A stretch of 57,969 bases of DNA from Actinomycetota bacterium. GTDB lineage: Bacteria; Actinomycetota; Acidimicrobiia; Acidimicrobiales; RAAP-2. Made by a program: the position numbers and the translations under genes. Below the pieces are notes generated by a model. The model saw nothing but the letters and a program-made list of their open reading frames with translations, ran no database searches and was not told the origin of the DNA. How positions within the stretch are numbered: position 1 is the stretch's first letter; every line of letters begins with the position of its first letter. The stretch covers positions 1-57,969 of the forward strand of contig JARCRU010000121.1 in assembly GCA_029850535.1 (NCBI GenBank). The letters are read 5' to 3'. Shown here in pieces: positions 43,820-54,200 of this stretch.

Positions 43820-45297
43820 GGGAGGAAATACACGGTGGCGTGCTGCGCCAAGGTCACCAACGGACCGGGCCACACACCGAACAACAACGTCAGTACCACG
43901 CCCACGCCAATCACGAGTGCGGTTCCGCGCGGCACTACGACACGAGTGGCGTCGATGTCGTCGTCAGGTTCCGCGTAGAGGACCACCGTCCACCGCAAGT
44001 AGAACGACGCGGCGATCGCGGCGCTCAAGAGTGCGATCAATGCCAGCACCGAACCACCGGCGTCCACCGCCGCGGCCAGCACGGAGAACTTGGCGTAAAA
44101 ACCCGCGGTGAGCGGCGCACCGAGTTGCGAGAGCAGCAGTACCGCCAGCGATGCGCCGAGCCAGGGTTGACGACGGGCGAGGCCGCGATAGGACTCGAGG
44201 GAGTGTCGCTCGTCACCTAGGCCACCCATGACCGTCACGATGGCAAAAGTGGCCACCACGGTGGGCGCGTAGGTGGCGAGGTAGAACAACAGGGCCGCCG
44301 ATCCCCGCGCCGTACCAGCCCACACCCCGATCAGGATGAAACCTGCGTGGTTGATCGAGGAGTACGCCAGGAGCCGCTTGGCGTTGCGCTGGGGTAGGGC
44401 CAGGGCCGCGCCCACGACCGTGGTGAGTGCAATCAACACCCACAGGATGGGGCGCCACGTGCCAAGCTGGGTGCCGAGACCCGAGATCATGACGCGAATG
44501 AGTGCGGCGAAGGCGCCGACCTTGACGATCGAGGCCATGAAGCCGGTCACCGGGGTGGGAGCTCCTTCGTACACGTCGGGCGACCACATATGAAAGGGCA
44601 CCGCCGCGATCTTGAAGGCGAAGCCCACGAGCAGTAGTGCCCCACCCGCGACGAGGAGACCAGGTTGCAGCAACACGTTGGAGCCGAGGAAGTACGAGAT
44701 CGTGGTGAGGTTCGTCGACCCAGTCGCGCCGTAGAGGAGCGCCGCACCGTAGATGAAGATGGCCGAGGCGAAGCCCCCCAAGATGAAGTACTTGAGCGAC
44801 GCCTCGGCCGACTCGGTCTTACGACGGTCCAGGGCGACCAGGACGTAGAGACCGAGGGAGAGAATTTCGAGGCCGAGGAAGATAACGATCAGGTCGTTGG
44901 CTTGGGTCATCAGGACTGCGCCAGCGCTCGAGGCCATGGCCAAGATCTGATATTCCGGCCCGCGCACATTCTCTCGTAAAGCCCAGTCGTGCGCCACTAT
45001 CGCGGCCAGTCCCACCGAGACCGCGATCACGGCCGTCGCCACGACGGAGAAACCGTCGAGCACCACCGCGTGCGCGACCGTCGTCGTGGCCCCGCCATGG
45101 TCGAGGCCGCGCCACTGGAAATAGGTCACCACGAGGACCGCCAGCGACGTGAGGACGGCCATCGTCGTGGAGAACACCATCGGTAACGAACGACGCCACA
45201 TCGCCGAGGCGACGAGTAGTAGCAACGAGGACCCGAAGAAGATCAGGACCGGCAAGATGGTCAAGTAGTGAATCGAGGGAATCGTCAAGGTGTTCAC
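43816..45297 (-). CDS. nuoN: NADH-quinone oxidoreductase subunit N
   Basis: A 493-residue antiporter-like membrane subunit with about 14 helices. Typical stretches are MASSAGAVLMTQANDLIVIFLGLEI (split over two helices), KYFILGGFASAIFIYGAALLYG with the conserved Lys, and AYSSINHAGFILIGV. It is one of three proton-pumping modules. GTG at 45297 overlaps the nuoM stop, so upstream in-frame starts are not needed. Confidence 0.95.
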   Translation of the reverse strand: MNTLTIPSIHYLTILPVLIFFGSSLLLLVASAMWRRSLPMVFSTTMAVLTSLAVLVVTYFQWRGLDHGGATTTVAHAVVLDGFSVVATAVIAVSVGLAAIVAHDWALRENVRGPEYQILAMASSAGAVLMTQANDLIVIFLGLEILSLGLYVLVALDRRKTESAEASLKYFILGGFASAIFIYGAALLYGATGSTNLTTISYFLGSNVLLQPGLLVAGGALLLVGFAFKIAAVPFHMWSPDVYEGAPTPVTGFMASIVKVGAFAALIRVMISGLGTQLGTWRPILWVLIALTTVVGAALALPQRNAKRLLAYSSINHAGFILIGVWAGTARGSAALLFYLATYAPTVVATFAIVTVMGGLGDERHSLESYRGLARRQPWLGASLAVLLLSQLGAPLTAGFYAKFSVLAAAVDAGGSVLALIALLSAAIAASFYLRWTVVLYAEPDDDIDATRVVVPRGTALVIGVGVVLTLLFGVWPGPLVTLAQHATVYFLP

Positions 45298-46796
45298 TTG
45301 CCCACGCTCGCAGTGGCGACTTGGGTGACGAAGGTGTGCACCGAAGGTGTAATGCGGTCCAAGACCGGCTTGGGGAAGACTCCCAGCACCACGATCAAGA
45401 CGACCACGGGCACTAGGACCCAACGTTCACTGGGCGAGGCGTCCGCGATCTCGGCGTTGGCGCCGAGCGCGCGGCCGTGGAACACCCGTTGGTAGGCCCA
45501 GAGCAGGTAGACCGCTGAGGCGAGCACCCCCAGGGACGCGAACACGCTCCACCAGGCGTGAGTCGTGAAGGTACCAATCAAGATCAAGTATTCCGAGATG
45601 AAGCCCGAGAGACCCGGTAGCCCGATGCTCGCGAGCATGGCGACCGTGAACAGGGCCGCCAACACGGGTGCCGGTCCCTGGAGACCAGAGAAGTCGGCAA
45701 TCTGGATACTCGCGCGACGACGTTCAAGAAATCCGATGATCAGGAAGAAGCCAATCGTGATGACGCCGTGGTTGAACATCAACAGCACGGCACCGGTCAC
45801 TCCGATGGTCGAACCCGACATGACGCCCAACGTGATGAAGCTCATCTGGGCGAGTGAGGAGTACGCCACGAAACGCTTGAGGTCCTTGGCCACGCACGCC
45901 AGAGTCGAACCATAGAGGATGCCGATCACCGCCAACGTCAAGACGTAGGGTCGTACGCTCACCTGCGCCAGTGGCAACAATCCGACCGCGAAACGCAAGA
46001 GGCCGTAACTGCCGAGTTTGGCGAGCAGCGCCGAGAGCTCGATGGAACCCGCGGTGGGCGCTTCGGCGTAGGTCAGTGGCGACCAGGTGTGCAGTGGCCA
46101 GATCGGGGCCTTCGCACCAAAGGCGAGGGCGAAGGCGACGAACAGCCACACGGCCGTCGCGTGAGACATGGAAGTGGCGGCCATCGCGCCGTAGGCGAAG
46201 GTCAGTCCCAGCGTCGGGTGTTGGTGCTGGTAGGCGAAGCCCATGTACAAGATGCCGATCAACAAGAAGGCCGAGGCGGTGAAGGTGTACAGGAAGAACT
46301 TGAGGGCGGCTCGTGCTCGCTCGGCTCCGCCCCATCCCGAGATGATGAAGTAACACGGGACCAGGGTGAGCTCAAAGAACACGAAGAACTCGAGTACGTC
46401 GTGGGCGACGAAGGAACCCATGGTCAGACCCGTGAGGATCAACAACCACGAGACGAATGCCGGCTCGCGGCGCTTGTCGCGCCCCCCGAGCAGCGACAGC
46501 AGCAACACGAGCGCGGTCAAGACCACCATCAACAGACTCAGTCCGTCGAGGGCGACGTCGTAGGCCAGTCCCAGCGGAGCCGAGACGACGTGACGAGAAA
46601 GGAAATCGAAGCCCTGGGCACCGGCGACGTTGCTCTTGTAGAGCACCGCCACCACCAGCGACAGCACCACTTCGATGACGCCGACTCCGACGGCGACGCC
46701 GTAGGAGGCGCCGGGCGTCCGGCGCACGAGCATCGCCACCAGCGCACCCAGCAGGGGCAGCACGATGAGAGCACTCAGCCAGAGAGAAGAATGCAT
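45294..46796 (-). CDS. nuoM: NADH-quinone oxidoreductase subunit M
   Basis: A 500-residue antiporter-like subunit. FFVFFELTLVPCYFIISGWG (key Glu of helix 5), WLFVAFALAFGAKAPIWPLHTWSP and AYSSLAQMSFITLGVMSG mark the family. ATG at 46796 lies two bases after the nuoL stop. Confidence 0.96.
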   Translation of the reverse strand: MHSSLWLSALIVLPLLGALVAMLVRRTPGASYGVAVGVGVIEVVLSLVVAVLYKSNVAGAQGFDFLSRHVVSAPLGLAYDVALDGLSLLMVVLTALVLLLSLLGGRDKRREPAFVSWLLILTGLTMGSFVAHDVLEFFVFFELTLVPCYFIISGWGGAERARAALKFFLYTFTASAFLLIGILYMGFAYQHQHPTLGLTFAYGAMAATSMSHATAVWLFVAFALAFGAKAPIWPLHTWSPLTYAEAPTAGSIELSALLAKLGSYGLLRFAVGLLPLAQVSVRPYVLTLAVIGILYGSTLACVAKDLKRFVAYSSLAQMSFITLGVMSGSTIGVTGAVLLMFNHGVITIGFFLIIGFLERRRASIQIADFSGLQGPAPVLAALFTVAMLASIGLPGLSGFISEYLILIGTFTTHAWWSVFASLGVLASAVYLLWAYQRVFHGRALGANAEIADASPSERWVLVPVVVLIVVLGVFPKPVLDRITPSVHTFVTQVATASVGK

Positions 46797-46798
46797 GA

Positions 46799-48670
46799 TT
46801 ACCTCACCCGTCCCACGAGGTAGACGACGATCACAGTTACCCCGAGCACCATCGCCAGGGCGTACTGGCGCACCATGCCCGCTTGGAGTTTGCGCATTCC
46901 CTCGCCGCTGCGACGGACCGAAGCGCCGAGGCCCTCCACGGCGCCGTCGATGACGCGGTCCTCCACAACGTCATTAGAGAACTGCGCCACGTGTTCGAGT
47001 GGCCGACCGATTGTCGCGTCGTAGGCGTCGTCCCAGTACCACACGTGCTCGAAGAAAGGTTTCTCGAAGGTGGTGGACTCGACGCGATTGCGCCAGATCG
47101 TGAAGGCGGCGAAGAGCCCGATCGCCGCGGCGGCCACGTCCACGAGCGCGAGTCCCGTCTGCAGAACGGTGCTCTGAGCGGCGCTCGGGGCCACGTCGCC
47201 GAAGGTGGGCGCAAGAAAATGCGTGAGGGAGAAACCGTGTGCCCAGGGTAGGTCGAGAGCCCCGCCGAGCACGCTGAGCGCGGCCAGGATCAACAAGGGT
47301 GCGGTCATCGCAATCGGTGACTCGTGCGGATCGTGCTGATGAGTGACCTCGCGGAAGCGCTCCGAACCCCGGAACGTGAGGACGAACAAACGGCTCATGT
47401 AGTAGGCGGTGAGAATCGCCGTCAGGATCCCGAGAACCCAGAGTGGCTTGTTGTGGGCGAACACGTTGGTCAAGACGTCGCCCTTGGACCAGAACCCCGC
47501 GAAGGGCGGTACGCCAGAAATGGTCAGCCAACCAATCAGGAACGTCGGGAATGTGAGGGGGAGCCATTTGGCGAGCCCCCCCATCTTTCTCATGTCCTGC
47601 TCGCCGCCGAGGGAGTGGATGACCGAACCGGAACCAAGGAACAAGAGGGCTTTGAAGAAGGCGTGACTGACCATCAAGAAGATGGCCGCGCCGTAGGCAC
47701 CGACCCCCACCGCCAAGACCATGTAGCCGATCTGGGACACCGTGGAGAAGGCCAGCACCTTCTTGATGTCCTTCTGAGCGGTAGCGATGGTGGCGGCGAC
47801 GAACGCAGTAACTCCACCGATGATGGCGATAGTCATGCGCCCCGACGACGACAGCGCCAGGACTGGCGACATGCGCACCAGCAGGTAGACGCCAGCGGTG
47901 ACCATCGTCGCGGCGTGGATGAGCGCCGAGACGGGCGTCGGGCCCTCCATGGCGTCGGGTAACCAATTGAAGAGTGGGATCTGCGCACTCTTGCCCGTCG
48001 CGGCGAGCAGCAACGAGAGCACCACCAGCGTGGCGATGGTGGGCGAGAGTAGCGAGGTCGAGGAGAAGATGCCGAGGTAGGTCAGCGTGTGGGTGTGCTC
48101 GAACAACAAGAACATCGCCAACAGCAGACCAATGTCGCCGATACGGTTATAGATGAAGGCCTTCTTGCCGGCCGAGGCCGCCGCGTCACGATCAAAGTAG
48201 AAGCTGACCAGCCAGTATGAGCATACGCCCACGCCCTCCCAGCCCACGAAGGTGAGTACCAGGTTGTTGGCGAGCACCAGAGTCAGCATCGAGAAGACGA
48301 AGAGGTTCAAGTACAAGAAGAACTTGCGAAAATCCTTCTCTCCCTCCATGTACGCCGTCGAGTACCAGTGGATCAAGGTCGAGATTCCCGTCACGAAGAG
48401 TGACATGGTGATGGACAGCGGGTCGATCAAGATGGCGGCGGGTACGTGCAGCGTGTCCACCGAGATCCACGTGAACAAGTTCACGGTGACTTGACGGGAG
48501 TGATCGTGCAGTAGCAGCAGGAAAGTGATCACGGTGGCCACGAAGCTCAAGCCCACGACGCCGGTGCCAATCAGGCCCACCAGTTTGTTGCCCAAGGAAC
48601 GCCCGTTAATCAACACGAAGAGGAACCCCGCCAGGGGCAGAATCATGATCAGTGGTGCGATGTGCAACAT
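46799..48670 (-). CDS. nuoL: NADH-quinone oxidoreductase subunit L
   Basis: A 623-residue antiporter-like subunit, the far end of the membrane arm, with a lateral helix in the C-terminal 120 residues. FVGWEGVGVCSYWLVSFYFD, GKSAQIPLFNWLPDAMEGPT and AFSTVSQIGYMVLAVGVG are characteristic. Its ATG shares one base with the nuoK stop (TGATG). Confidence 0.96.
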   Translation of the reverse strand: MLHIAPLIMILPLAGFLFVLINGRSLGNKLVGLIGTGVVGLSFVATVITFLLLLHDHSRQVTVNLFTWISVDTLHVPAAILIDPLSITMSLFVTGISTLIHWYSTAYMEGEKDFRKFFLYLNLFVFSMLTLVLANNLVLTFVGWEGVGVCSYWLVSFYFDRDAAASAGKKAFIYNRIGDIGLLLAMFLLFEHTHTLTYLGIFSSTSLLSPTIATLVVLSLLLAATGKSAQIPLFNWLPDAMEGPTPVSALIHAATMVTAGVYLLVRMSPVLALSSSGRMTIAIIGGVTAFVAATIATAQKDIKKVLAFSTVSQIGYMVLAVGVGAYGAAIFLMVSHAFFKALLFLGSGSVIHSLGGEQDMRKMGGLAKWLPLTFPTFLIGWLTISGVPPFAGFWSKGDVLTNVFAHNKPLWVLGILTAILTAYYMSRLFVLTFRGSERFREVTHQHDPHESPIAMTAPLLILAALSVLGGALDLPWAHGFSLTHFLAPTFGDVAPSAAQSTVLQTGLALVDVAAAAIGLFAAFTIWRNRVESTTFEKPFFEHVWYWDDAYDATIGRPLEHVAQFSNDVVEDRVIDGAVEGLGASVRRSGEGMRKLQAGMVRQYALAMVLGVTVIVVYLVGRVR

Positions 48671-48975
48671 CAGCCCTGCAATTCCGAGAGTTCATCGACC
48701 GAGGTCGAAGCGCGGCGGCGAAAGACCGCCACGACGATACCGAGTCCGACGGTCACCTCAGCGGCGGCGACCACCATGATGAAGAACACCGACGTCTGGC
48801 CACCGATGTCACTCATGGTGCGAGCGAAGGTCACGAAGGTGAGGTTCACGGCGTTAAGCATGAGTTCGATGCACATGAACATGATGAGCGCGCTGCGTCG
48901 GGTCAGGACGCCAAAAGCCCCGATGCCAAAGAGCAGGGCCGCGAGCACCAAGAACCACGACGCCGGAATCGTCAC
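48670..48975 (-). CDS. nuoK: NADH-quinone oxidoreductase subunit K
   Basis: A 101-residue three-helix subunit with the conserved membrane glutamates in [15 protein letters not shown] and [17 protein letters not shown] at 48975 overlaps the nuoJ stop (GTGA). Confidence 0.95.
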   Translation of the reverse strand: MTIPASWFLVLAALLFGIGAFGVLTRRSALIMFMCIELMLNAVNLTFVTFARTMSDIGGQTSVFFIMVVAAAEVTVGLGIVVAVFRRRASTSVDELSELQG

Positions 48976-49613
48976 GAGTCCACCTCCTCGGTCTCGTCCG
49001 CCACCCAGTCGTCGATCGCAATGTCGACAGCGTCGCTCACCTCGACAATCTCGTCGGCTTCGGCGGTTCGTTCGCGACGCGCCAGCAAAACAGCCCCCAC
49101 GACCGCGATGATGAGCAATCCAGCCGTCGCTTCGAACGCCAGTAGGTAGGTCGTGAACACCGAGTCGCCCAATTGGGTGACGTTGCCCGAACCCGGCGCC
49201 AGCGCCGTACCACCGGTCGACGCCGCGGGCACGCCGCTCACCCAGTGCGAACTGGCCATCAAGAAGACCACGCCCGCGACGGTGATGAACACTCCCAGAC
49301 CCGCGAACCAACGCTGCCCGATCAGGGGTTCGACGTGGGGGTGCTGGGATTTGTCGACACCGAGGAACATGATGACGAACAAGAACAGCACGACGATGGC
49401 GCCGGCGTAGACGATGATCTCCACCGCGGCCAAGAAGTCCGCACTCTGCTCGAGGAAAGCCACCGCGACGCCCAGCAGGCTCATGATCAGACTCAACGCG
49501 GAGTGCACCGGATTCTTCATCGCGATGACGCCCAACGCCCCCACCACGATCAAGAGAGCCGCCGTCGCGAAGACGAGAACGTCGGGGATGGCGTACGTCG
49601 TGGCCAACATCAA
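48972..49613 (-). CDS. nuoJ: NADH-quinone oxidoreductase subunit J
   Basis: A 213-residue five-helix subunit, with [17 protein letters not shown] and [20 protein letters not shown] (helix 3, part of the coupling path). The C-terminal 50 residues are acidic ([18 protein letters not shown]), a tail longer than in many species. ATG overlaps the nuoI stop (ATGA). Confidence 0.95.
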   Translation of the reverse strand: MMLATTYAIPDVLVFATAALLIVVGALGVIAMKNPVHSALSLIMSLLGVAVAFLEQSADFLAAVEIIVYAGAIVVLFLFVIMFLGVDKSQHPHVEPLIGQRWFAGLGVFITVAGVVFLMASSHWVSGVPAASTGGTALAPGSGNVTQLGDSVFTTYLLAFEATAGLLIIAVVGAVLLARRERTAEADEIVEVSDAVDIAIDDWVADETEEVDS

Positions 49614-50368
49614 CTCTCTCCCTTGGTGCGACGACGAGGACGCCGATCCTCGAGGGTCTTCATCAATCCTTGCAGGCCGCGCTGGTCGAGGGGGACGTCG
49701 TCGGGTTCGAGGTGGCGTGAGAATACGTCACGAATCTGCTTCGAACCCGTGGCCGCATCATCGCGATTATCTGACTGTCCCGCTTCGGGAGCGCGCACGC
49801 CGGCACCGAGGTCCCCACTCCACTGGGTCACGCCCTCGAAGGACGCGTCGCCGGCTGGTGAGGTCGCGCGCATCCAACCACCCGTCATTGCCGCCTCGCC
49901 CGGTCGCCAGTCCTCCCAGGGCAAGCGCTGGGGGAAGCCCTCGTCATCCACCAGCAACTGGGCCTTGGTGTAGATCGCGTCAGCGCGATTGGTGAAGGAA
50001 AACTCGAACATCTTGGACTCCGTGATCGCCTGCGTCGGGCAGGCCTCGACGCACAGATCGCAGTGAATACAGCGCAAGTAGTTGATCTCGTAGATGTAGC
50101 CGTAACGTTCACCGGGCGAAACAGGGTGATCCGCGGGGTTGTCGAGCCCACGCACGAAGATGCAGTTGACCGGACACACGCCCGCACACAACTCACACCC
50201 GATGCACTTCTCCATCCCATCCTCGTATCGATTCAACACGTGACGCCCGTGTTGACGGGGCTGCTTGGGTCGCTTGACCTTGGGGTACGAGTTCGTGACC
50301 CGTGGCTTACCAATGTGCGCCAATGTCAACTTGAAGCCGCCGAAGAAATCAGTCCAACTGGCCATCAC
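49610..50368 (-). CDS. nuoI: NADH-quinone oxidoreductase subunit I
   Basis: A 252-residue ferredoxin-like subunit with clusters N6a and N6b: [15 protein letters not shown] and [15 protein letters not shown]. The typical protein ends near residue 165-180; here a hydrophilic extension of about 80 residues follows, from about [13 protein letters not shown] to the end. It overlaps nuoH (ATGA) and nuoJ. Confidence 0.95.
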   Translation of the reverse strand: MMASWTDFFGGFKLTLAHIGKPRVTNSYPKVKRPKQPRQHGRHVLNRYEDGMEKCIGCELCAGVCPVNCIFVRGLDNPADHPVSPGERYGYIYEINYLRCIHCDLCVEACPTQAITESKMFEFSFTNRADAIYTKAQLLVDDEGFPQRLPWEDWRPGEAAMTGGWMRATSPAGDASFEGVTQWSGDLGAGVRAPEAGQSDNRDDAATGSKQIRDVFSRHLEPDDVPLDQRGLQGLMKTLEDRRPRRRTKGES

Positions 50369-51615
50369 TCCCCCTCGTCCTCGTCGTCTTGTATCTCACT
50401 CATCGCGCGGATGACTTCACCGGGTAACGGACGCTCGCCCACGATCGGCATCAGGGCTCCGACGCCGCTGGCGCGATCCGCCCCGAGTTCGAACGCACGG
50501 CTCAGGAGGGTCCACGCCAGAATCACCACCGCCGCCATGGCGAAACCGTCGGCCGGCTTCACGAGGAACCCGGCCACGATCAGCATCCAACCCAAGGAGA
50601 GCGGGATCAGTCGCTTCCAGCCCAATTCCATGACTTGGTCATAGCGAAAGCGTGGCAACGCCGCACGGAACCAGATGTAACTGAAGGCGAATCCCGTGGT
50701 CTTGGCTAGGAACCAGAGGATTGGGAACACCCAGCGCAGGTGGGCAATATTGGGGACGTAGCCCGCCGGTCCACCGAGAAAGAGGGTGACGATCAGTGCC
50801 GACATCGTCAAGGTATTCATGAATTCGGCCATGAAGAACAGCGCGAAGCGGATCGACGAATACTCGGTGTGAAAGCCACCCACCAATTCGCTCTCCGCCT
50901 CGACAACGTCAAAGGGCGGGCGACCGAGTTCTGCCGTGATAGCGATGACGAACACCACGAAGGGCACGACGCCCAGGCGAATCAGGTTCCAATGCCAGAT
51001 ACCGCCGCCCTGACTGGTGACGATATCGTGGGTCGACAACGAGCCCGATATCAGCGCGACAGTCACGATGGTCATACCCAGCGCCGCCTCATAGGAAATC
51101 ATCTGGGCACTGGCGCGCACCGAGGAGAGGAGCGGGTACTTCGAGCCCGAGGCCCAACCCGCGAGCATGATGCCGTAGACCGAAATACCCGACATCGCCA
51201 GCATCACCAGGATCCCCATCGGCGGATTGGCAATCTGCAACTGGATGACGTGTCCGGCCACGGTGACCGTCCCGCCCAGGGGAATGACCGAGAAAGTGAT
51301 CAGCGCCGGCACCAGCACCAAGTACGGCGCCAATTTGAAGACGAAGCGGTCCGCCTCGGCGGGCATGAGGTCTTCCTTGGCGAAGAGCTTGAGGCCGTCG
51401 GCCAGCGTCTGAAGGAGACCGAAGGGCCCCCAGCGTTGGGGCCCGATGCGACTCTGCATGTCCGAGATTGCCTTGCGCTCGAACCAAATCATCACGACGA
51501 CCGAGCCCATGAGAACCGCGAAGCCCACCAGCACCTTCACGAGAACGATGATGAGAATCGCCAAGGTGACGTGCACGCCATTGGCGAAGAGCGGATCGGC
51601 GGAGGCCAAGGTCAT
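50365..51615 (-). CDS. nuoH: NADH-quinone oxidoreductase subunit H
   Basis: A 416-residue subunit with eight helices that lies at the quinone site. ERKAISDMQSRIGPQRWGPFG, TAELGRPPFDVVEAESELVGG and GFHTEYSSIRFALFFMAEF are diagnostic. ATG at 51615 overlaps the nuoG stop (ATGA), so I reject starts further upstream. Confidence 0.96.
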   Translation of the reverse strand: MTLASADPLFANGVHVTLAILIIVLVKVLVGFAVLMGSVVVMIWFERKAISDMQSRIGPQRWGPFGLLQTLADGLKLFAKEDLMPAEADRFVFKLAPYLVLVPALITFSVIPLGGTVTVAGHVIQLQIANPPMGILVMLAMSGISVYGIMLAGWASGSKYPLLSSVRASAQMISYEAALGMTIVTVALISGSLSTHDIVTSQGGGIWHWNLIRLGVVPFVVFVIAITAELGRPPFDVVEAESELVGGFHTEYSSIRFALFFMAEFMNTLTMSALIVTLFLGGPAGYVPNIAHLRWVFPILWFLAKTTGFAFSYIWFRAALPRFRYDQVMELGWKRLIPLSLGWMLIVAGFLVKPADGFAMAAVVILAWTLLSRAFELGADRASGVGALMPIVGERPLPGEVIRAMSEIQDDEDEGE

Positions 51616-54200
51616 GGCGTCTCCAGTCGTAGTTGCGTCACCGGACTCGAGAAATCGACCATCGAGGCCACCAGGTTCACGCCGTCGACCAGGGTGCCCA
51701 GGGGCGCCACGCACGTGCCGCGCAGAACCGTCTCGTCGGTGAGCACGCTGATCTCGAAATCAGTCGCGGCGGCGCGCACTTTCACTTTGGCCCCACTGGC
51801 GAGTCCTAGGTGATCGAGGTCCCTCGGGTGCACTGTCAAGGTGGTCTCAGGGACTAACGCGGCCACGTCGGGCGAGCCCTGCATGGCGATACCGCGGTCG
51901 TAGAGTCGGCGCGCGAGCACGAGGCGTAAGGCGTAGGCGTCCGCGAGTGGCACGTCGACGGGAGCGATGACCACGTCGGCGACGGTGGCGCCCAGCGTCA
52001 CTGCGCCGCTCGTCGCGTCGAGCAGTGTCGTCGTACCGGTCGAATCGCCCAGCCCGACCGTCTTGGTCGAACGGATACCCGGAAACGCCATCGGATCCAT
52101 GGCGTGGCGTGCGACCGGGGTCACGTTCATTCCCATCACGACGCCGTCGTAGGCCTGATCTTGCAGCACGGACAAGGCGGCGTAACCGGTCGTCTCTTCG
52201 AGGACTTGCGCGGCCAATTCAACCGAACCCAAGCCGAGGTCCTCGCCCCACTCGAGCGCGAGTTCCGCGGCGATGGCGACATCGGGCCACGCCGAACCAG
52301 GTGCGCTGATCTTGGGTGCGACCGCAGTGACGCGTCCCTCTAAGTTGGTGACGGTGCCGGTGCGCTCGTGTTGCACACTCGCCGGCAAGACCACGTCGGC
52401 GAAGGCGAGCGTGGCGCCCCCGTGACCGGTGACCGCAATGACGTTCGCGGCGGTGAGGGCCCGCGCGGCCAGGGCCACGTCCACCACGTTGCCAATCACG
52501 CATCCGCCGAGGACGACCGTCGTGCGCTGGGTCCCGTCGGCCATCGCCACGAGTTGGGCGTGGGTGTCGCGGCCCGCGGACGCCGCATCGAAGCCTCGAC
52601 CTGGACGAAGGCGCGGAGCCAGTCCCATATCGAGGGCGCCACGCACGTTCGAACGCCGCAAGGCGACAAGGAACTTGGCTCGTGGCAGCCCTCGGGCCAA
52701 GGTGGCGATCGCGTGGTCGACGAGACGTTGGTCCTCGGCCGCGTTGGCGCGGCCGGCCACGATAACCACCCCCGAACCGTCCCCGAGCGCGGCGCGCGCG
52801 GCGTCGAGCTCGGACTCACTCACGAGAGTACCGACGGGCAGCGTTGCGCCCACCAGAGCTTGGGCGATGACGGACGTTTCGCCCGGACGTACCGCCAGGA
52901 CGTGCGAAGCGAGCGAGCGCAACGCGCTCGGGGCGCTCGCGAGTTCGATCAAGGTGTGGTGATGGTGCGCGAAACTCTCGCGCAAGCGCAGGAACAAGAC
53001 CGGCAACTCCTCACGCAGGTCCCCGGTCATAGTGAGCACCACAGGAGCGTTCGCCGCGTCGTCAATGCTCGCCAGAGGAAGGCTCTGCAGTAGGACCGGG
53101 TCGAGACCGTCACCAAATTGCGCGTCGAGATTCTCAGAGCCGATAGCACCGCGCAGGAATCGCTCCCAGGCGAAGGCCCCCTCGTTCGTCAAGGACGCAC
53201 CGCCAATGGCTCCGATCGCGTCGGCACCGCCCGCCTCGTGCAGAAGTCGCGCCGCTTCGCCCAGGGCCACCCCCCAGGACACCGGGGTCAGTTCTCCCTC
53301 GATGCGAACCATGGGCTCGGTGATACGCGTCGCCGCCGAGAGCACGTCGCGAGAATCGCAATCGCCGTCGATCGAATCGAGCGTGAAGCGCCCCTTGTCG
53401 CAGAGCCACCCGTGATTGACGGGTTCAGAGTCGACACCGAGCACCCGAGTCAGGCGGTTACCCGAGGACTGCACGGCCACCCGACAACCAACGGCGCACG
53501 TTGTACAGGTGCTCTCCACCTGCTCGAGGTCCCACGGGCGAGCGCTGAAGCGATACGGCTTAGCGGTCAGAGCCCCCACCGGACAGATCTGCACCGTGTT
53601 GCCGGAGAAAATCGAATCGAAGGGCTGCGTGGGTGAGGGCGCCACCTCGATAAGGTCACCTCGACCGGCGAAAGCGATCTGCGCTTCGCCCGCGACTTCA
53701 CTAGCGAAGCGCGTACAACGCGAGCACTGGATGCAGCGCTCGCGGTCGAGCAAGACCAGTTCACCAATAGCGATGGGCTTGACGAAGTGGCGCTTCTCCT
53801 CGACGAAGCGGGTCTCGCCCGATCCGTGCGCCAGAGTCTGGTCCTGGAGCGGACACTCCCCCCCCTTGTCACAAACGGGGCAGTCCAGCGGGTGATTCGC
53901 CAGTAGGAACTCGAGGACGCCGTCTTGGGCTTTCTTGACCTTGTCCGAGCCCGTGGTCACGTTCATGCCATCGGTGACTTTCAAGTAACACGCGGGCTGC
54001 AGGGTCGCGCCGCGTGGACCGTCCACCTCCACCAAACACATGCGACAGACGCCGACCGGTTCCATGCGCGGGTGGTAACAGAAACGTGGGATGTAGGAGC
54101 CCGCTCGTTCGGCGACTTCGATCAAAAGTTCACCGGGTTGGGCCTCGAGCGAATGGCCGTCGACCGTGATCGTTACGTTGGTGCGGGTCACATCAGTCAT
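51612..54200 (-). CDS. nuoG: NADH-quinone oxidoreductase subunit G
   Basis: An 862-residue iron-sulfur protein. The N-terminal [2Fe-2S] set is FCYHPRMEPVGVCRMCLVE, with CPVCDKGGECPLQD next, then CIQCSRCTRFASEVAG and CTTCAVGCRV for the 4Fe-4S sites. The rest is a molybdopterin-oxidoreductase-like fold without molybdenum ligands. It sits eight bases into nuoF. ATG at 54200 has GGAGGA upstream. Confidence 0.96.
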   Translation of the reverse strand: MTDVTRTNVTITVDGHSLEAQPGELLIEVAERAGSYIPRFCYHPRMEPVGVCRMCLVEVDGPRGATLQPACYLKVTDGMNVTTGSDKVKKAQDGVLEFLLANHPLDCPVCDKGGECPLQDQTLAHGSGETRFVEEKRHFVKPIAIGELVLLDRERCIQCSRCTRFASEVAGEAQIAFAGRGDLIEVAPSPTQPFDSIFSGNTVQICPVGALTAKPYRFSARPWDLEQVESTCTTCAVGCRVAVQSSGNRLTRVLGVDSEPVNHGWLCDKGRFTLDSIDGDCDSRDVLSAATRITEPMVRIEGELTPVSWGVALGEAARLLHEAGGADAIGAIGGASLTNEGAFAWERFLRGAIGSENLDAQFGDGLDPVLLQSLPLASIDDAANAPVVLTMTGDLREELPVLFLRLRESFAHHHHTLIELASAPSALRSLASHVLAVRPGETSVIAQALVGATLPVGTLVSESELDAARAALGDGSGVVIVAGRANAAEDQRLVDHAIATLARGLPRAKFLVALRRSNVRGALDMGLAPRLRPGRGFDAASAGRDTHAQLVAMADGTQRTTVVLGGCVIGNVVDVALAARALTAANVIAVTGHGGATLAFADVVLPASVQHERTGTVTNLEGRVTAVAPKISAPGSAWPDVAIAAELALEWGEDLGLGSVELAAQVLEETTGYAALSVLQDQAYDGVVMGMNVTPVARHAMDPMAFPGIRSTKTVGLGDSTGTTTLLDATSGAVTLGATVADVVIAPVDVPLADAYALRLVLARRLYDRGIAMQGSPDVAALVPETTLTVHPRDLDHLGLASGAKVKVRAAATDFEISVLTDETVLRGTCVAPLGTLVDGVNLVASMVDFSSPVTQLRLETP

